The notes: generated from the letters alone by a model not told the origin. Shown: positions 9,889-21,634, numbered from the stretch's first letter. The stretch: 64,000 nucleotides of DNA from an uncultured Pelagibacteraceae bacterium (GCA_902585265.1 CACICY010000002.1:1-64000), one strand, 5' to 3'. A program made the numbers and translations.

Positions 9889-10366
9889 AAATATTTGATT
9901 GTCTTATATTTTCTGACAATACTATTGCAACTGAAGATGCGAGGTTCAAGGATCTTTTTTTTTCAATCATTGGTATTTTTATCTTATTCTCTAGTCTTTT
10001 ATGAATTTCATCTGGGACACCTGAACTTTCTCTTCCAAATAGTAACGTGTCATTGTATCTAAATTTAAATTCAGTATAAATTTTACTTGCCTTAGTAGTC
10101 ATCAAAACTACTCTATCATTTTTTTTTGCTTCAAAAAATTCATCTGAACTTTTGTAAATCCGCATCAATTTTTCATCCAGGTAATCCATCACAACTCTTT
10201 TAAAGCGCTTGTCATTTAGTAAAAATCCACAAGGCTCTATAATCTCAAGAACAGCCCCAAGGCAAGAACAAGTTCGAGCTATCGCAGCCGTATTTTGTGG
10301 TATATCAGGCTCGTAAAGTGCTATTTTAGGCATCGATTTAGTTTTTTTGTGTGTCATTGTTACCAT
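9872..10366 (-). CDS. trmL: tRNA (cytidine(34)-2'-O)-methyltransferase (SPOUT)
   Basis: LYEPDIPQNTAAIARTCSCLGA, LLFGRESSGVP, SLNLASSVAIVLSE. Confidence 0.9.
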   Translation of the reverse strand: MVTMTHKKTKSMPKIALYEPDIPQNTAAIARTCSCLGAVLEIIEPCGFLLNDKRFKRVVMDYLDEKLMRIYKSSDEFFEAKKNDRVVLMTTKASKIYTEFKFRYNDTLLFGRESSGVPDEIHKRLENKIKIPMIEKKRSLNLASSVAIVLSENIRQSNIYGSNN

Positions 10367-10430
10367 GGAAAAATAACCTTTTTCTTCATATATGAAATCA
10401 TATATTAAGAAAAAATTAAAATAATAATAA

Positions 10431-10949
10431 ATGTCAGATTCAGAAAAAAAGAAGCCAAATAGACGAGATTTTATAGTGACTGCAACAACGGCAGCAGGTG
10501 CAGTAGGGGTCGGCGCGGTTGTTTGGCCATTAGTTGATCAAATGAACCCAGACGCATCTGTAAAGGCATTAGCGAGTACAGAAGTTGATATAAGTGCAGT
10601 AGAACCTGGTCAATCGATAACTGTTTTGTGGAGAGGCAAACCAGTTTTTATAAAAAGAAGAACTCAAGATGAAATTGATAGTGCAAGAGCTGTTGATCTA
10701 AGTGAATTGAAACATCCTGAAAAAGATGAGGATAGAGCAAAAAATCCAGAGTGGCTTGTAATGTTGGGAGTATGCACTCACCTTGGATGTGTACCTTTAA
10801 ATGATAAAGGAGATTATGGGGCATGGTTTTGTCCATGTCATGGTTCACACTACGATACATCTGGAAGAATTAGAAAAGGACCGGCACCTACAAATATGGA
10901 AGTGCCAAAATACGAATTTGTAAATAGTAACACTATTAAAATTGGATAG
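10431..10949 (+). CDS. petA: Ubiquinol-cytochrome c reductase Rieske iron-sulfur subunit
   Basis: RRDFI TAT-like leader, CTHLGC and CPCHGSHYD motifs. Confidence 0.97.
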   Translation: MSDSEKKKPNRRDFIVTATTAAGAVGVGAVVWPLVDQMNPDASVKALASTEVDISAVEPGQSITVLWRGKPVFIKRRTQDEIDSARAVDLSELKHPEKDEDRAKNPEWLVMLGVCTHLGCVPLNDKGDYGAWFCPCHGSHYDTSGRIRKGPAPTNMEVPKYEFVNSNTIKIG

Positions 10950-10957
10950 AAAATTTT

Positions 10958-12226
10958 ATGAGCGATCACGAATACACACCTAAATCAAAAGTTGGAAAAT
11001 GGTTTAATGATAGACTTCCATTACTAACACTTGCAAACCATTTAACAGATTATCCTACTCCCAAAAATTTAAATTATTGGTGGACATTTGGTGGAATTCT
11101 TACTTTTTGCTTAATCACTCAAATAATTACTGGTATTGTTTTGGGCATGCATTATGTGGCTCATGCTGATTTAGCGTTCCAGAGTGTAGAACACATAATG
11201 AGAGATGTTAATTATGGTTGGTTAATCAGATATGTTCATGCAAACGGCGCATCTATGTTTTTCTTAGCTGTTTATATTCATATCTTTAGATCTTTGTATT
11301 ACGGGTCATACAAATCACCAAGAGAAGTTATTTGGATTATAGGTATGTTGATTTATTTCCTTATGATGGCAACTGCATTTATGGGGTACGTTCTTCCTTG
11401 GGGGCAAATGAGTTTCTGGGGTGCAACAGTAATTACAAACTTATTTAGTGCCATTCCTTTAGTAGGGGAGAGTATCACGAACTGGCTTTGGGGAGGTTAT
11501 TCAGTTGATAATCCAACTTTAACTAGATTTTTTAGTTTACACTATTTGTTTCCTTTTTTAATCTTAGGACTAGTTGTGCTTCACATTTGGGCGCTACATG
11601 TTCCAGGAAACAATAACCCTATTGGAATAGATATAAAAAAACCCTCTAAGGACACTGTTCCTTTTCATCCGTATATAGTGATTAAAGATGCATTTGCACT
11701 TTTAATATTCTTATTAATATTTGCATTCTTTGTATTCTTTTCACCTAATATTCTAGGCCATGCGGATAACTATATTGAAGCAAACCCACTAGTCACACCA
11801 GCTCATATTGTTCCTGAATGGTACTTGTTACCATTTTATGCAATCTTGAGATCAGTCCCCGATAAACTGCTTGGAGTAATAGCAATGTTTGCTGCAATAT
11901 TTGTATTAGTGATTTTACCTTGGTTAGATACTTCTAAAGTTAGATCAACTGTTTTCAGACCTATATATAAACAGTTCTACTGGTTTTTAGTTGCTGATGT
12001 ATTAATACTTGGTTATGTTGGCGCAATGCCAGCAGAGGGCTTGTATTTATTAATCGCAAGAGTGGCAACAGCCTATTACTTTGCACACTTTTTAATAATT
12101 TTACCTTTCTTAGGAATGAAGGAAAAAACAACTCCATTACCTCTAAGTATAACTGAACCTGTATTGGGTGGATCTACTGATATGGCGATGGCTAGAAATA
12201 ATTCAGATTTTAAAGATAAACTGTGA
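10958..12226 (+). CDS. petB: Cytochrome b of bc1 complex
   Basis: [25 protein letters not shown], heme-ligating His pairs, PEWY motif. Confidence 0.98.
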   Translation: MSDHEYTPKSKVGKWFNDRLPLLTLANHLTDYPTPKNLNYWWTFGGILTFCLITQIITGIVLGMHYVAHADLAFQSVEHIMRDVNYGWLIRYVHANGASMFFLAVYIHIFRSLYYGSYKSPREVIWIIGMLIYFLMMATAFMGYVLPWGQMSFWGATVITNLFSAIPLVGESITNWLWGGYSVDNPTLTRFFSLHYLFPFLILGLVVLHIWALHVPGNNNPIGIDIKKPSKDTVPFHPYIVIKDAFALLIFLLIFAFFVFFSPNILGHADNYIEANPLVTPAHIVPEWYLLPFYAILRSVPDKLLGVIAMFAAIFVLVILPWLDTSKVRSTVFRPIYKQFYWFLVADVLILGYVGAMPAEGLYLLIARVATAYYFAHFLIILPFLGMKEKTTPLPLSITEPVLGGSTDMAMARNNSDFKDKL

Positions 12227-13008
12227 AAATCTTTTTAAAATTTACTTTCTTATTTGTTATAATTTCATCATTAATTTTATCGAGAGCAAATGCAGCTGGT
12301 GAACAGCAAGAATTATTAAAAGTTGATTGGTCTTTTAAGAGTTTCTTTGGCAAATTCGATAGAGCTTCCCTTCAAAGAGGATATCAAGTTTATACGGAAG
12401 TTTGTGCTTCATGCCACTCACTTAAACATTTAAGTTATAGAAATCTCGCAGAAAAAGGTGGACCAGAGTTTACAGAGCTTGAAGCTAAAGCGATTGCCTC
12501 AAATTTCGAAGTAACAGATGGACCAAACAGTGATGGAGAAATGTTTGAAAGACCAGCTAAGTTGTCCGATAAATTTGTAATGCCTTATGCAAATGTTCAA
12601 GAAGCAATTGCTGCTAATGGAGGAGCTTATCCTCCAGATATGTCAGTGCTTGTAAAAGCAAGAGGTGGTGGAGCAAACTATATTTATTCTGTTTTAATGG
12701 GCTACGATGAACCGCCAGCAGGTATGGAGCTTGATGATGGTGTGTATTACAATAAATATATGTATGGAAATAAAATTAAAATGGCATCCCCTCTGGATGA
12801 TGACATTGTAGAGTATTCTGATGGAACAAAAGCAACAGTAGATCAAATGGCCAAAGATGTAACAACTTTTTTACAATGGACGGCTGAACCACATTTAGAG
12901 GCAAGACATAAACTAGGTTTTAGGGTGATTATATATTTATCAGTGTTAACAATTTTAGTTTATTTCAGTATGAAAAAAATCTGGTCACGTATTGAAACGA
13001 AAGTTTAA
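12223..13008 (+). CDS. petC: Cytochrome c1
   Basis: CASCH heme motif, [23 protein letters not shown]-terminal TM anchor. Confidence 0.96.
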   Translation: MKIFLKFTFLFVIISSLILSRANAAGEQQELLKVDWSFKSFFGKFDRASLQRGYQVYTEVCASCHSLKHLSYRNLAEKGGPEFTELEAKAIASNFEVTDGPNSDGEMFERPAKLSDKFVMPYANVQEAIAANGGAYPPDMSVLVKARGGGANYIYSVLMGYDEPPAGMELDDGVYYNKYMYGNKIKMASPLDDDIVEYSDGTKATVDQMAKDVTTFLQWTAEPHLEARHKLGFRVIIYLSVLTILVYFSMKKIWSRIETKV

Positions 13009-14061
13009 AATATCTCCATCCTTAACAATATAATCTTTACCTTCTAATCTCATTTTACCAGCCTCTTTAGATTTTAACCATCCCTGATTATTTAAAAAAT
13101 CTTCATAAGAAATTGTTTCAGCTCTTATAAATCCTTTTTCAAAGTCAGAATGAATTTCCCCTGCAGCATTTGGTGCTGTAGATTCCTTTGTAATAGTCCA
13201 TGCTCTTGACTCCTCAGGTCCTGATGTAAAAAAAGTTTGTAAGGATAAAAGTTCATATCCTTTTCTAATTAATGAATTAAGTCCTGTCTCCGACATATTA
13301 ATCATTTTCATATAATTTTTTTTTTCACTTTCATCATCTAATTGGTTTATTTGATTTTCTATATCTGCAGAAATTACCAATGTATTTTTTTCATCAAATT
13401 TTTTTATAAAGTCCTCAGTATATTTATTACCTGACTTAATACTTTCCTCATCTACATTGCACACATATAGTTTTGGTTTGGTACTAAGAAGTCCGCTATT
13501 TTTTATAAGTTTTTGATCGAATTCATTTGTGATCAATGTTAAATCACCATCCTCATCGATCATTTTCTGAGCTGCCTCTAACAATTTGAGCTCTTCATTA
13601 TCAACATTTTTTTTATTTTTTTTATCAAGTCTCTTTTGAATTGACTCTAAATCAGCTAACTTCATTTCAGTTTCTATAATCTCTAAATCTCTTACAGGAT
13701 CAACGGTAGGGTTAACATTTTGAATGTCATCTGAGTCAAAACATCTGATCATATGAATAATGGCATCAACTTCTCTGATGTGAGATAAGAATTTATTACC
13801 TAATCCTTCCCCTTTAGAGGCACCTTTAACAAGACCTGCGATATCAACAAATGAGATGGTAGTATTAATCTTTTTTTTTGAAATTGAAATTTCAGCAAGT
13901 TTATCAAGTCTTTCATCGGGAACTGCCACAATACCAATATTTGGATCAATTGTGCAAAAGGGAAAATTTTCTGCTTGTGCTTTATTAGAGTTTGTTAAAG
14001 CATTAAATAAAGTAGACTTACCAACATTTGGCAATCCAACGATTCCACATTTAAAACCCAT
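12985..14061 (-). CDS. ychF: Redox-regulated ATPase YchF (Obg-like)
   Basis: GIVGLPNVGKSTLFNALTN, DIAGLVKGASKGEGLGNKFL. Confidence 0.97.
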   Translation of the reverse strand: MGFKCGIVGLPNVGKSTLFNALTNSNKAQAENFPFCTIDPNIGIVAVPDERLDKLAEISISKKKINTTISFVDIAGLVKGASKGEGLGNKFLSHIREVDAIIHMIRCFDSDDIQNVNPTVDPVRDLEIIETEMKLADLESIQKRLDKKNKKNVDNEELKLLEAAQKMIDEDGDLTLITNEFDQKLIKNSGLLSTKPKLYVCNVDEESIKSGNKYTEDFIKKFDEKNTLVISADIENQINQLDDESEKKNYMKMINMSETGLNSLIRKGYELLSLQTFFTSGPEESRAWTITKESTAPNAAGEIHSDFEKGFIRAETISYEDFLNNQGWLKSKEAGKMRLEGKDYIVKDGDILNFRFNT

Positions 14062-14622
14062 TTAATTGTTGTTAACAGTGCTAGAAAATAAGTCTAATTT
14101 TTTATCAATCAAGATAGTTAAAGACTCAATTATATTACTTGTTATTGAGTCCAAATGAACTTGTTCATCCTCATTAAAGTCGTTTAGCACATAATCAGAA
14201 ACAGATATTTTGTTTTCTGGCTTTCCTATACCAATACGAACTCTTGAATATTCTTTGCCTATAAACTTATCAATTGATGCAATACCGTTGTGACCTGCAC
14301 TTGACCCACCAAACTTTGCTTTAATTTTTCCAAATTCAATATCTAGATCATCATGAAATACAATCACATCTTCTGCATCTATTTTGAAGTATTCAAGTAG
14401 CTCTCTAATACAAATTCCTGAATTATTCATAAATGTGAGAGGTTTAATTGCATATATTTTTTTATCACCAATATTCCCAGTAGTTAATAATCCCTTAAAC
14501 TTTGGTTTTTGCTTAGACAATCCAAATTTTTGGTTAATCGCGTCAACAATCTTAAAACCAATATTATGTCTATTATTTTGACTATTAGGAGTCGGATTTC
14601 CTAAACCAACAAGTAACAACAT
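14062..14622 (-). CDS. pth: Peptidyl-tRNA hydrolase
   Basis: GLGNPTPNSQNNRHNIGF, KPLTFMNNSG, HDDLDIEFGKIKAKFGGSSAGHNG. Confidence 0.97.
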   Translation of the reverse strand: MLLLVGLGNPTPNSQNNRHNIGFKIVDAINQKFGLSKQKPKFKGLLTTGNIGDKKIYAIKPLTFMNNSGICIRELLEYFKIDAEDVIVFHDDLDIEFGKIKAKFGGSSAGHNGIASIDKFIGKEYSRVRIGIGKPENKISVSDYVLNDFNEDEQVHLDSITSNIIESLTILIDKKLDLFSSTVNNN

Positions 14623-14658
14623 ATCAAATCAAATCTGGAAAAAAAATTTCACTATTTA

Positions 14659-15375
14659 TTATTTTTTATCTGATGAAGATTTATCTTCTTCTTTAGCTTT
14701 TTCACCTTCAGCTTTATCACCATCAGTTGAAGTTTTATCACCGCCTTCTGCAGCTGCCTCTGCTCCTTCGCTAGCCTCACCTTCAGCTGCCTCTGCTGGT
14801 TTTTCTGGCTCTTTAACTACAGTAGGTGCAGCAACTGTTGCAATCACAAAGTCTCTACCTTGTATCGTAGGGGTTACATTTTCAGGTAAACTAATTGAAG
14901 AAATTTTTATACTTGTACCAATATCTAAACCTTCTAAATCGACAACAAGCTCAGTTGGAATATTTTCTGCTGGACATCTCAGTTCTACTTTACGTCTTAC
15001 TATATTTAGTACACCTCCACGTTTCAGTCCTGGTGATAGTTCATTGTTTATAAATTTCACAGGTATTTCTAAAATAATTTTTCCACCTTTAACAATTCTC
15101 ATCAAGTCGAAATGAATAGGCTCATCAGTGACAGTGTCAAAAGCAATATTTCTTGTTAGAACTTTTTGTTCTTTTCCATCTAAATTAATAGAAATTACGT
15201 TAGATAAAAAATTTTCTTTATTTATTAAATTTTTTAATTCTTTAGTTGTAATTGAGATTTTTTCATTTGGCTGTTCTCCACCATAAACTATACCTGGAAC
15301 ATTACCTTTACTTCTTAAGTCGTTAACTTGGCCTTTAGTCTTTGTATCTCTTATTGTTGCCTGAATTATGCTCAT
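14659..15375 (-). CDS. rplY: 50S ribosomal protein L25/general stress protein Ctc with long acidic Ala-rich tail
   Basis: N-terminal L25 domain (VPGIVYG..., HFDLMRI), C-terminal TL5-like domain, EGEASEGAEAAAEGGDK... tail. Confidence 0.93.
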   Translation of the reverse strand: MSIIQATIRDTKTKGQVNDLRSKGNVPGIVYGGEQPNEKISITTKELKNLINKENFLSNVISINLDGKEQKVLTRNIAFDTVTDEPIHFDLMRIVKGGKIILEIPVKFINNELSPGLKRGGVLNIVRRKVELRCPAENIPTELVVDLEGLDIGTSIKISSISLPENVTPTIQGRDFVIATVAAPTVVKEPEKPAEAAEGEASEGAEAAAEGGDKTSTDGDKAEGEKAKEEDKSSSDKK

Positions 15376-15417
15376 AAATTGCAGGTTTTATACCGCAGTT
15401 TGGTAATTTTACAAGAT

Positions 15418-16350
15418 TTATTTAAATAGATCTGAAACAGATGTTGAATTAGAAATCCTTTTAATAGCCTCAGCTAGTAATATTGATATTGATAATACTT
15501 CAATATTTCTTACTTTTTTAAGTTTGTCTGAACTATCAATACTATCTGTAATAACTAAGTTTTTAATTTTTGAACTTTTTATCTTTTTAACCGCATCACC
15601 GCTAAAAACTCCATGAGTTGCATATACGTGAACTTCTTTTGCACCTCTTTTTACTAAAGCGTCCGCCGCATTAACAATTGTTCCTCCAGAATCAATTATA
15701 TCATCTGTTAAAATACAAATTTTGTTTCTAACATTTCCAATAACATTCATAACTTGAGATTTTCCAGGACTAGGTCTTCTTTTGTCTACAATTGCTAATC
15801 CAACATCTAATTTTTTTCCTAAAGCTCTTGCCCTTTCAACTCCTCCCACATCAGGTGCAACACAAATTATATTATTACTTTTAATTTTCCTTTTAATATG
15901 CTTTGCAAAGATTGGTGTAGCAAAAAGGTTATCAACTGGAATATCAAAAAAACCTTGAATTTGACCAGCATGTAAATCCACTGTTACCACTCTGTCAGCT
16001 CCTGCATTTGTAATTAAGTTTGATACTAATTTTGCAGAAATAGAAGTTCTCGGTACAACCTTACGATCTTGTCTCGCATACCCAAAATATGGAATTACTG
16101 CAGTGATATTTTTTGCAGATGATCTTTTAAGTGCGTCTATGCAAAGAAGTAATTCCATCAGGTTATCATTTGCTGGAGAGGATACAGATTGAATTATAAA
16201 AATACTATTTCCTCTTATATTTTCATTAATCTCAATATAAATCTCACCATCAGCAAATTTTCTGATACTGGTATTAACTAATTTATTTTTAAGATTTTTA
16301 GAAATTTTATTACTTAGCTGTTTATTGCTATTTCCAGTGAGAATCTTCAT
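15418..16350 (-). CDS. prs: Ribose-phosphate pyrophosphokinase
   Basis: [51 protein letters not shown]. Confidence 0.97.
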   Translation of the reverse strand: MKILTGNSNKQLSNKISKNLKNKLVNTSIRKFADGEIYIEINENIRGNSIFIIQSVSSPANDNLMELLLCIDALKRSSAKNITAVIPYFGYARQDRKVVPRTSISAKLVSNLITNAGADRVVTVDLHAGQIQGFFDIPVDNLFATPIFAKHIKRKIKSNNIICVAPDVGGVERARALGKKLDVGLAIVDKRRPSPGKSQVMNVIGNVRNKICILTDDIIDSGGTIVNAADALVKRGAKEVHVYATHGVFSGDAVKKIKSSKIKNLVITDSIDSSDKLKKVRNIEVLSISILLAEAIKRISNSTSVSDLFK

Positions 16351-16364
16351 TTTTTGAGAATATC

Positions 16365-17117
16365 TTATTTAATCATAATTACAGAAATATTTCTACCATA
16401 ATCATTTAATTTATTTTTAATTGATCTCCTAGCACTAAAAAAGTTGTTACTTAATAAATATGTATCTTTTTTGATAATTTCAATGTTTTTAACTCCAAAT
16501 TTAAGAAGTTGCTCTTTAATATAATCTGCTAAACTGAAATATATTTTATTTCTTTTGGTTTTAAAAAATTTTTTATTATATCTTTCTTGTTTAATAAATT
16601 TATCCAAGAAATCATTTCTTACCTCATAGCTATCTTTTCCTATACAAGGTCCAATTACAACTATTAAATCTTTAAATTTACTACCACTTGACTTAAATTT
16701 TCTTAATGTAGTAGATACTATTTTTTTGTATGCTCCTTTCCATCCTGCATGTAGCGCACTAATTAAATTATTAACCGGGTCATATATAAAAACAGGAGCA
16801 CAATCGGCTGTCAAAATTCCTAAAGCGATACCTTTTTTATTTGTTATTAATGAGTCACCTTTTAATTTTTTTTTTGGAATTTTACTTATTTTATAAACAT
16901 TATTACTATGAATTTGATCTAATAATACGAGATTATTTTTATCACAGCCAATTTTTTGGCAAACTTTTTTTATATTTTCCTTAACATCTCTTTTTTTATC
17001 ATCAGATCCTAGACCGCAATTTAAACCTTTGTAAATACCTTTTGAGACACCTCCAAATCGATTAAAAAACCCATGTCTTATCATTTTAAACTTAGAAAGT
17101 TTTTTTGATTTAAACAT
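16365..17117 (-). CDS. pgeF: YfiH/PgeF family (multicopper polyphenol oxidase/purine nucleosidase-like)
   Basis: [44 protein letters not shown]. Confidence 0.9.
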   Translation of the reverse strand: MFKSKKLSKFKMIRHGFFNRFGGVSKGIYKGLNCGLGSDDKKRDVKENIKKVCQKIGCDKNNLVLLDQIHSNNVYKISKIPKKKLKGDSLITNKKGIALGILTADCAPVFIYDPVNNLISALHAGWKGAYKKIVSTTLRKFKSSGSKFKDLIVVIGPCIGKDSYEVRNDFLDKFIKQERYNKKFFKTKRNKIYFSLADYIKEQLLKFGVKNIEIIKKDTYLLSNNFFSARRSIKNKLNDYGRNISVIMIK

Positions 17118-18199
17118 TATTCAAAGCCAAAAAAATTATTATTTTTATTTTTGTATCCAAAAATTACTTTAAAGAGGCTACCCATTTGCTTTTCTTCCAG
17201 TAGCCGAGATAAAGTTTCTTTCATATATTTCTGTTCTTGATAAGTCCTTTTTTTTTCTAAAATCTGCGCTCTTTTCATTATCCCCATTCTTTCTAGAAAA
17301 AACCTTTGAGTGACTACATTTTTTACTTTAAGATTATTTTTAAGGAAATACTCTTTTAATAAAGTAAAATTTACTAGTGAAGTAATATCTGCTTTACCAA
17401 GATTTTTTAACATTGTCTCAGTTGAAATTTTTTTATTATCCATCACTGCCTGAATGGTATTTGAGTTATTACTATTTAAATAACCATAATCTATAAGTAA
17501 AATACCACCAGAAAGTTTATTGATTTTCTTTATTATTGGATTTAACTCTAATAACCCCTTTTTAGGAAATTCAATAAATTTAAGTTTTTTTAGTGTCCCA
17601 AAAGTCATTATTTGAGCAAAATCTTTTTTATTACTTCTTATAAACTTTTCAATAATATCAATATTGTCTTTCACTGAATAACATTTTTCAAATAACTCAT
17701 TATTTATGATCGAAAACTGTTTAATTGGTATTGCATCAAAAAACTCGTTTCCAAAAAAAATAACTGGTCCCTTTTTTATTGAATTAAAGTTTTTGATCCA
17801 TTTAATTCGATTATTATCTATATTTTGCTTTTGTAATTTTTTTAAAAATAAACTTTTCTCATATAAGTAAATTTTTATAGCTTTATTACATTCTGGAAAA
17901 TTTTTTAGAGTATTAATTATAACTTTCGTTAAACTTCCATCTCCTGGTCCAAGTTCTACAAAATTAAATTCTTCAGGTTTACCCATTTTTTCCCAGGAAG
18001 AAATCAACCATATGCCTATAATTTCTGAAAACAGATTTGAAATAGTAGGGGATGTTATAAAATCTCCATTTTTGCCAAATGGATCTTTTCTAGAATAATA
18101 ACCTATCTGAGGTTCATATAGAATTTTTTCAATAAAATCATCAACAGGTAAAGGTTTTTTTGATGTAATTTTAAATTTTTTGAGATTTGGTTTCATCAT
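17117..18199 (-). CDS. SAM-dependent methyltransferase, NDUFAF7/MidA family
   Basis: EPQIGYYSRKDPFGKNGDFITSPTISNLFSEIIGIWL, VELGPGDGSL, GNEFFDAIPIKQF. Confidence 0.93.
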   Translation of the reverse strand: MMKPNLKKFKITSKKPLPVDDFIEKILYEPQIGYYSRKDPFGKNGDFITSPTISNLFSEIIGIWLISSWEKMGKPEEFNFVELGPGDGSLTKVIINTLKNFPECNKAIKIYLYEKSLFLKKLQKQNIDNNRIKWIKNFNSIKKGPVIFFGNEFFDAIPIKQFSIINNELFEKCYSVKDNIDIIEKFIRSNKKDFAQIMTFGTLKKLKFIEFPKKGLLELNPIIKKINKLSGGILLIDYGYLNSNNSNTIQAVMDNKKISTETMLKNLGKADITSLVNFTLLKEYFLKNNLKVKNVVTQRFFLERMGIMKRAQILEKKRTYQEQKYMKETLSRLLEEKQMGSLFKVIFGYKNKNNNFFGFE

Positions 18200-18956
18200 T
18201 TCTTTTAAAATAAATTAAAAACCCAATTAAAATCATTATGGCACTTAAAAGCATCCCCATACTTACATATCCAAATAAATATCCAATTTGTATATCTGGC
18301 TCTCTAAAAATTTCAGTGGCAATTCTAAAACATCCATAAAGTATTAAGAACATGAATGAGCAGGTTCCAATTTTATAATTTTTATTAAAAAAAATTAAAT
18401 TCATTAAAATAAATAAAATAATACCTTCTAAAAATGCTTCATATAATTGAGAAGGGTGTCTTAATTTATCATCGTAGTTTGGAAAAAAAACTCCCCAATT
18501 AGAATTTGTAACTTTTCCAACTAATTCTCCATTTATAAAATTTGAAATCCTACCAAATAAAATGCCTATTGGAGCTGTAATAGATACTAAATCCAAAAAA
18601 ATAAAAATATCTTTCTTATTCTTTTTTGAAAATAAAAAACTAGCAATAATTATACCAATTAACCCCCCATGAAATGACATGCCTCCATTCCATATCATAA
18701 AAATTTCAATTGGATTTTTTAAAAAATACTTAAAATTGTAAAAAATTACATATCCTAGCCTTCCTCCAATAATAATTCCTATTATCAAATATGAGATATA
18801 ATCTTCAAATAATTTTGAAATTAAATTGTCCTTAATAAGTATCTTTTTACAATATATCCAACCGAAAATAATCCCAAAAATATATGCTAGCGAATACCAC
18901 CTGACACTTAAAGAGAATATTTCTAAAGCTACTGGGTCAAAATTATTAGTAAACAT
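18171..18956 (-). CDS. lgt: Prolipoprotein diacylglyceryl transferase
   Basis: GGRLGYVIFYN, MSFHGGLIG, GRISNFINGELVG, RHPSQLYEAFLEG. Confidence 0.96.
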   Translation of the reverse strand: MFTNNFDPVALEIFSLSVRWYSLAYIFGIIFGWIYCKKILIKDNLISKLFEDYISYLIIGIIIGGRLGYVIFYNFKYFLKNPIEIFMIWNGGMSFHGGLIGIIIASFLFSKKNKKDIFIFLDLVSITAPIGILFGRISNFINGELVGKVTNSNWGVFFPNYDDKLRHPSQLYEAFLEGIILFILMNLIFFNKNYKIGTCSFMFLILYGCFRIATEIFREPDIQIGYLFGYVSMGMLLSAIMILIGFLIYFKRNDETKSQKI

Positions 18957-19006
18957 TTGTATAATTTATTATAAGCTATTAAATATAATTCTAGTAAATA
19001 ATTATT

Positions 19007-19249
19007 ATGTCAAAATCAAGATTCGTATTCGATAAATTTGCAAAGCTAATTGAACAAGGTCTGATTAATTACAAAGATGTATCTGACGAAGTAATTTCAA
19101 TACTAAAATCAAAGAGAGATGAAATTGTATTTAAAATGAAACTAGCAAGTAAAGAGGAAGTAGATATTTTGAATAAGAGAATTAGCAATCTTGAAAAAAA
19201 ACTAGAAGAAAAAAATAAAAGAAAAAAAACTAGTAAGGCAAAGAAATAG
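19007..19249 (+). CDS. UbiK-type accessory factor (BMFP/YqiC family)
   Basis: 80 aa, DEVISILKSKRDEIVFKMKLASKEEVDILNKRISNLEKKLEE coiled coil typical of BMFP. Confidence 0.75.
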   Translation: MSKSRFVFDKFAKLIEQGLINYKDVSDEVISILKSKRDEIVFKMKLASKEEVDILNKRISNLEKKLEEKNKRKKTSKAKK

Positions 19250-20546
19250 TTACTTTCAAACCACCTAGTTTTGATTTGTTAAAGTTAATATCCCCCCCGT
19301 GAGATTTTATAATGTCAGATGATATAGATAATCCTAAACCAACACTTGATTTTGATTCAGACCTACTTTTATCAATTTTATAGAATGGTTTGGTAATATT
19401 TTGAAATTCTGATTTTTTAACTCCAGGACCGTCGTCATCAATCGATATTAGGATAGTTGAATTTTTTGTTTCTAAATTTACTGAAATTTTTTCTGCATAC
19501 TTAATAGAATTATCTAGTAAATTATTTATACACCTCGTAATTAAATTTCTTCTTCCATTGAAGTATGTGTTTTTTTTTAATTTTCTCTGAATATTTTCAT
19601 TTTCAAACTTAAGAATAATTTCATCCAAAAGTTCCGAGATATCAAAAGTTTCAGTTTTATCATTAGCACCTGTACTTGCAAACTGAAGGTATTCATTTAG
19701 CATTTTTTCCATTTCATCAACATCCTTTGATATTTTTTCTGAAAGATCCTTGTCCTTAATAACAGCAAGTTGTAGTTTAATTCTTGTGAGAGGTGTTCTT
19801 AAATCATGACTTATTCCAGATAACATCTCAGATCTTTGATTTAAATGTCTTAGAATTCTTTTTCTCATTTTTTCAAATTCCAGACCTGCTTTTCTTATTT
19901 CTAATGCGCCTGATGGCCTAAACTCCTCAACATCTTCACCTCTACCAAACCTCTCTGATGCCTGGGCTAATTTTGTTATAGGTCTAGTTTGATTTTTTAA
20001 GAAAATCATCGCCACTGCTATCATCAAAATTGCAGGAATGGTTATCCAAAAAGCAAATATTCTAATAGAGGATGATTGTATTCTTTCTTTTGGAAAAAAA
20101 ATTTGCAAAACTCCATCTCTAAATTTTATTCTTAAATCTACAACTTCCTTGTATGAAATTGTATTAAACCAATGTTCACCAATTTTAGGTTTCAATTCTC
20201 TTCTCAATGTCCTGTCCATAGGACTAAACCATCTTTCAACTTTTATATCTGGTAACTTTTCATTTTTTAAAAATCTTACAGAAAAGCTAAAATTTTTATT
20301 GTAAAGGTCGGTAACTATTTTTTTATTATATTCATTTTCATTGTCATAAATATCAATAATAGTTACTATTTCACTCACTAGTGATTTTGTTAAGCCTTTA
20401 TTGGTTTTAATCCATAAACTGTCAAAAAAAACTAAAGAGATTGTAATTTGTAAAATTAATATTGGGACAGCAACAATTAGCAATCCTCTATAAAATAATC
20501 TTTTAGGTAATATGTTCTTTAAAATTCTATTCAATCCAAAGGACAT
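19230..20546 (-). CDS. Sensor histidine kinase, EnvZ-like
   Basis: Two TM segments, HAMP, SGISHDLRTPLTRIKLQL H-box, ATPase N/G boxes; start set to MSFGLNR. Confidence 0.92.
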   Translation of the reverse strand: MSFGLNRILKNILPKRLFYRGLLIVAVPILILQITISLVFFDSLWIKTNKGLTKSLVSEIVTIIDIYDNENEYNKKIVTDLYNKNFSFSVRFLKNEKLPDIKVERWFSPMDRTLRRELKPKIGEHWFNTISYKEVVDLRIKFRDGVLQIFFPKERIQSSSIRIFAFWITIPAILMIAVAMIFLKNQTRPITKLAQASERFGRGEDVEEFRPSGALEIRKAGLEFEKMRKRILRHLNQRSEMLSGISHDLRTPLTRIKLQLAVIKDKDLSEKISKDVDEMEKMLNEYLQFASTGANDKTETFDISELLDEIILKFENENIQRKLKKNTYFNGRRNLITRCINNLLDNSIKYAEKISVNLETKNSTILISIDDDGPGVKKSEFQNITKPFYKIDKSRSESKSSVGLGLSISSDIIKSHGGDINFNKSKLGGLKVTISLPY

Positions 20547-21204
20547 AACCTTCTCCTCTGATGGTTTGCAAGTATTTCGGACTTTTTGGAGTTTCTTCAA
20601 TTTTTTTTCTTAATCTAGTAATAATAACATCTATTGATCTTTCTTTATTTAGGTCTATTAAACTTGCAATTTCATCTCTTTTATAGATCTTGCCAGGAGA
20701 ATTTATCATCTTTTCTAAAATAAGTTTTTCGGTATTGTTTATTTTTAGTCTTTGGTCATCTTTAAAGATAAAAAGTTTTTTTAGATCTATTTTTATATTT
20801 CCAAATTCAATAACTCTTTTTATCTCTAATGATTTAGTTTTATTTAAAATATTATTTATTCTTAAAATTAATTCCTTTGGTTCAAAAGGTTTTGTTAAAT
20901 AATCATCTGCACCTACCTCAAGTCCTTCAATTCTTTCAGATGGTTCTCCCTTGGCTGTTAGCAATAAAATTGGTGTATCAATTTTTTTTTTATAATCTTG
21001 AGTAAACTCTAAACCAGTTTTTCCTGGCATCATTATATCTAATACTATCAAGTCAAATTTGATAATTTTAGTCTTTTCAAAAGCATCATTTGAATCTTTG
21101 GCAGTTGAAACAAGATAATTATTTTGATTTAAATACTCTTTTACCAGATCTCTAATCCTATCATCATCATCTACAATTAATATATGTGCTTTAAAGTTTT
21201 TCAT
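20527..21204 (-). CDS. OmpR/PetR-family response regulator
   Basis: Receiver (ILIVDDDDRIRDL, DLIVLDIMMPG, LLLTAKGE) plus winged-helix C-terminus; start set to MKNFKAH. Confidence 0.93.
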   Translation of the reverse strand: MKNFKAHILIVDDDDRIRDLVKEYLNQNNYLVSTAKDSNDAFEKTKIIKFDLIVLDIMMPGKTGLEFTQDYKKKIDTPILLLTAKGEPSERIEGLEVGADDYLTKPFEPKELILRINNILNKTKSLEIKRVIEFGNIKIDLKKLFIFKDDQRLKINNTEKLILEKMINSPGKIYKRDEIASLIDLNKERSIDVIITRLRKKIEETPKSPKYLQTIRGEGYVLWIE

Positions 21205-21634
21205 TAATAATTTTTTTAAGTACTTTATCAAAACTTATAACATCGTTAGACTCAGAACTTAAAAATGCATCATAAATTCTTTTTTTTTGAGCAGAAAAAA
21301 TTTCATCAAATATTTTTTCTCCTTCTTCTGTTAAGTATACATGTTTAACTCTTGTATCTATTTCATCTCTTTTAAATTCAATGGCTTTGATCTCTACCAA
21401 ATCATTAAGAACTCTATTTAAACTTTGTTTCGTAACCTTAAGCTTTCTTAATAAGTTTGAAATAGTTATGCCTTCATACAAAGATATAAGGTGAATTACT
21501 TTATTGTGAGCAGTTCCTAAAGCATGTTTATCTAAAACCTTTTTAGCATCAGCGACAGTTTCTCTATATCCATTGAATATTTTTTCGATATATTCTTTTA
21601 ATTGTTGATCTTTCAGATACAAAAGTTTTTTCAT
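21191..21634 (-). CDS. MarR-family regulator (PetP-like)
   Basis: wHTH ISNLLRKLKVTKQSLNRVLNDLVEIKAIEFKRDEIDTRVKHVYLTEEG; operon with OmpR/EnvZ. Confidence 0.88.
   Translation of the reverse strand: MKKLLYLKDQQLKEYIEKIFNGYRETVADAKKVLDKHALGTAHNKVIHLISLYEGITISNLLRKLKVTKQSLNRVLNDLVEIKAIEFKRDEIDTRVKHVYLTEEGEKIFDEIFSAQKKRIYDAFLSSESNDVISFDKVLKKIINEKL

Noticed and set aside
20038-20304. 88-aa plus-strand ORF opposite the sensor kinase
   Set aside because: Antisense to the periplasmic domain of the kinase; no homology signal.
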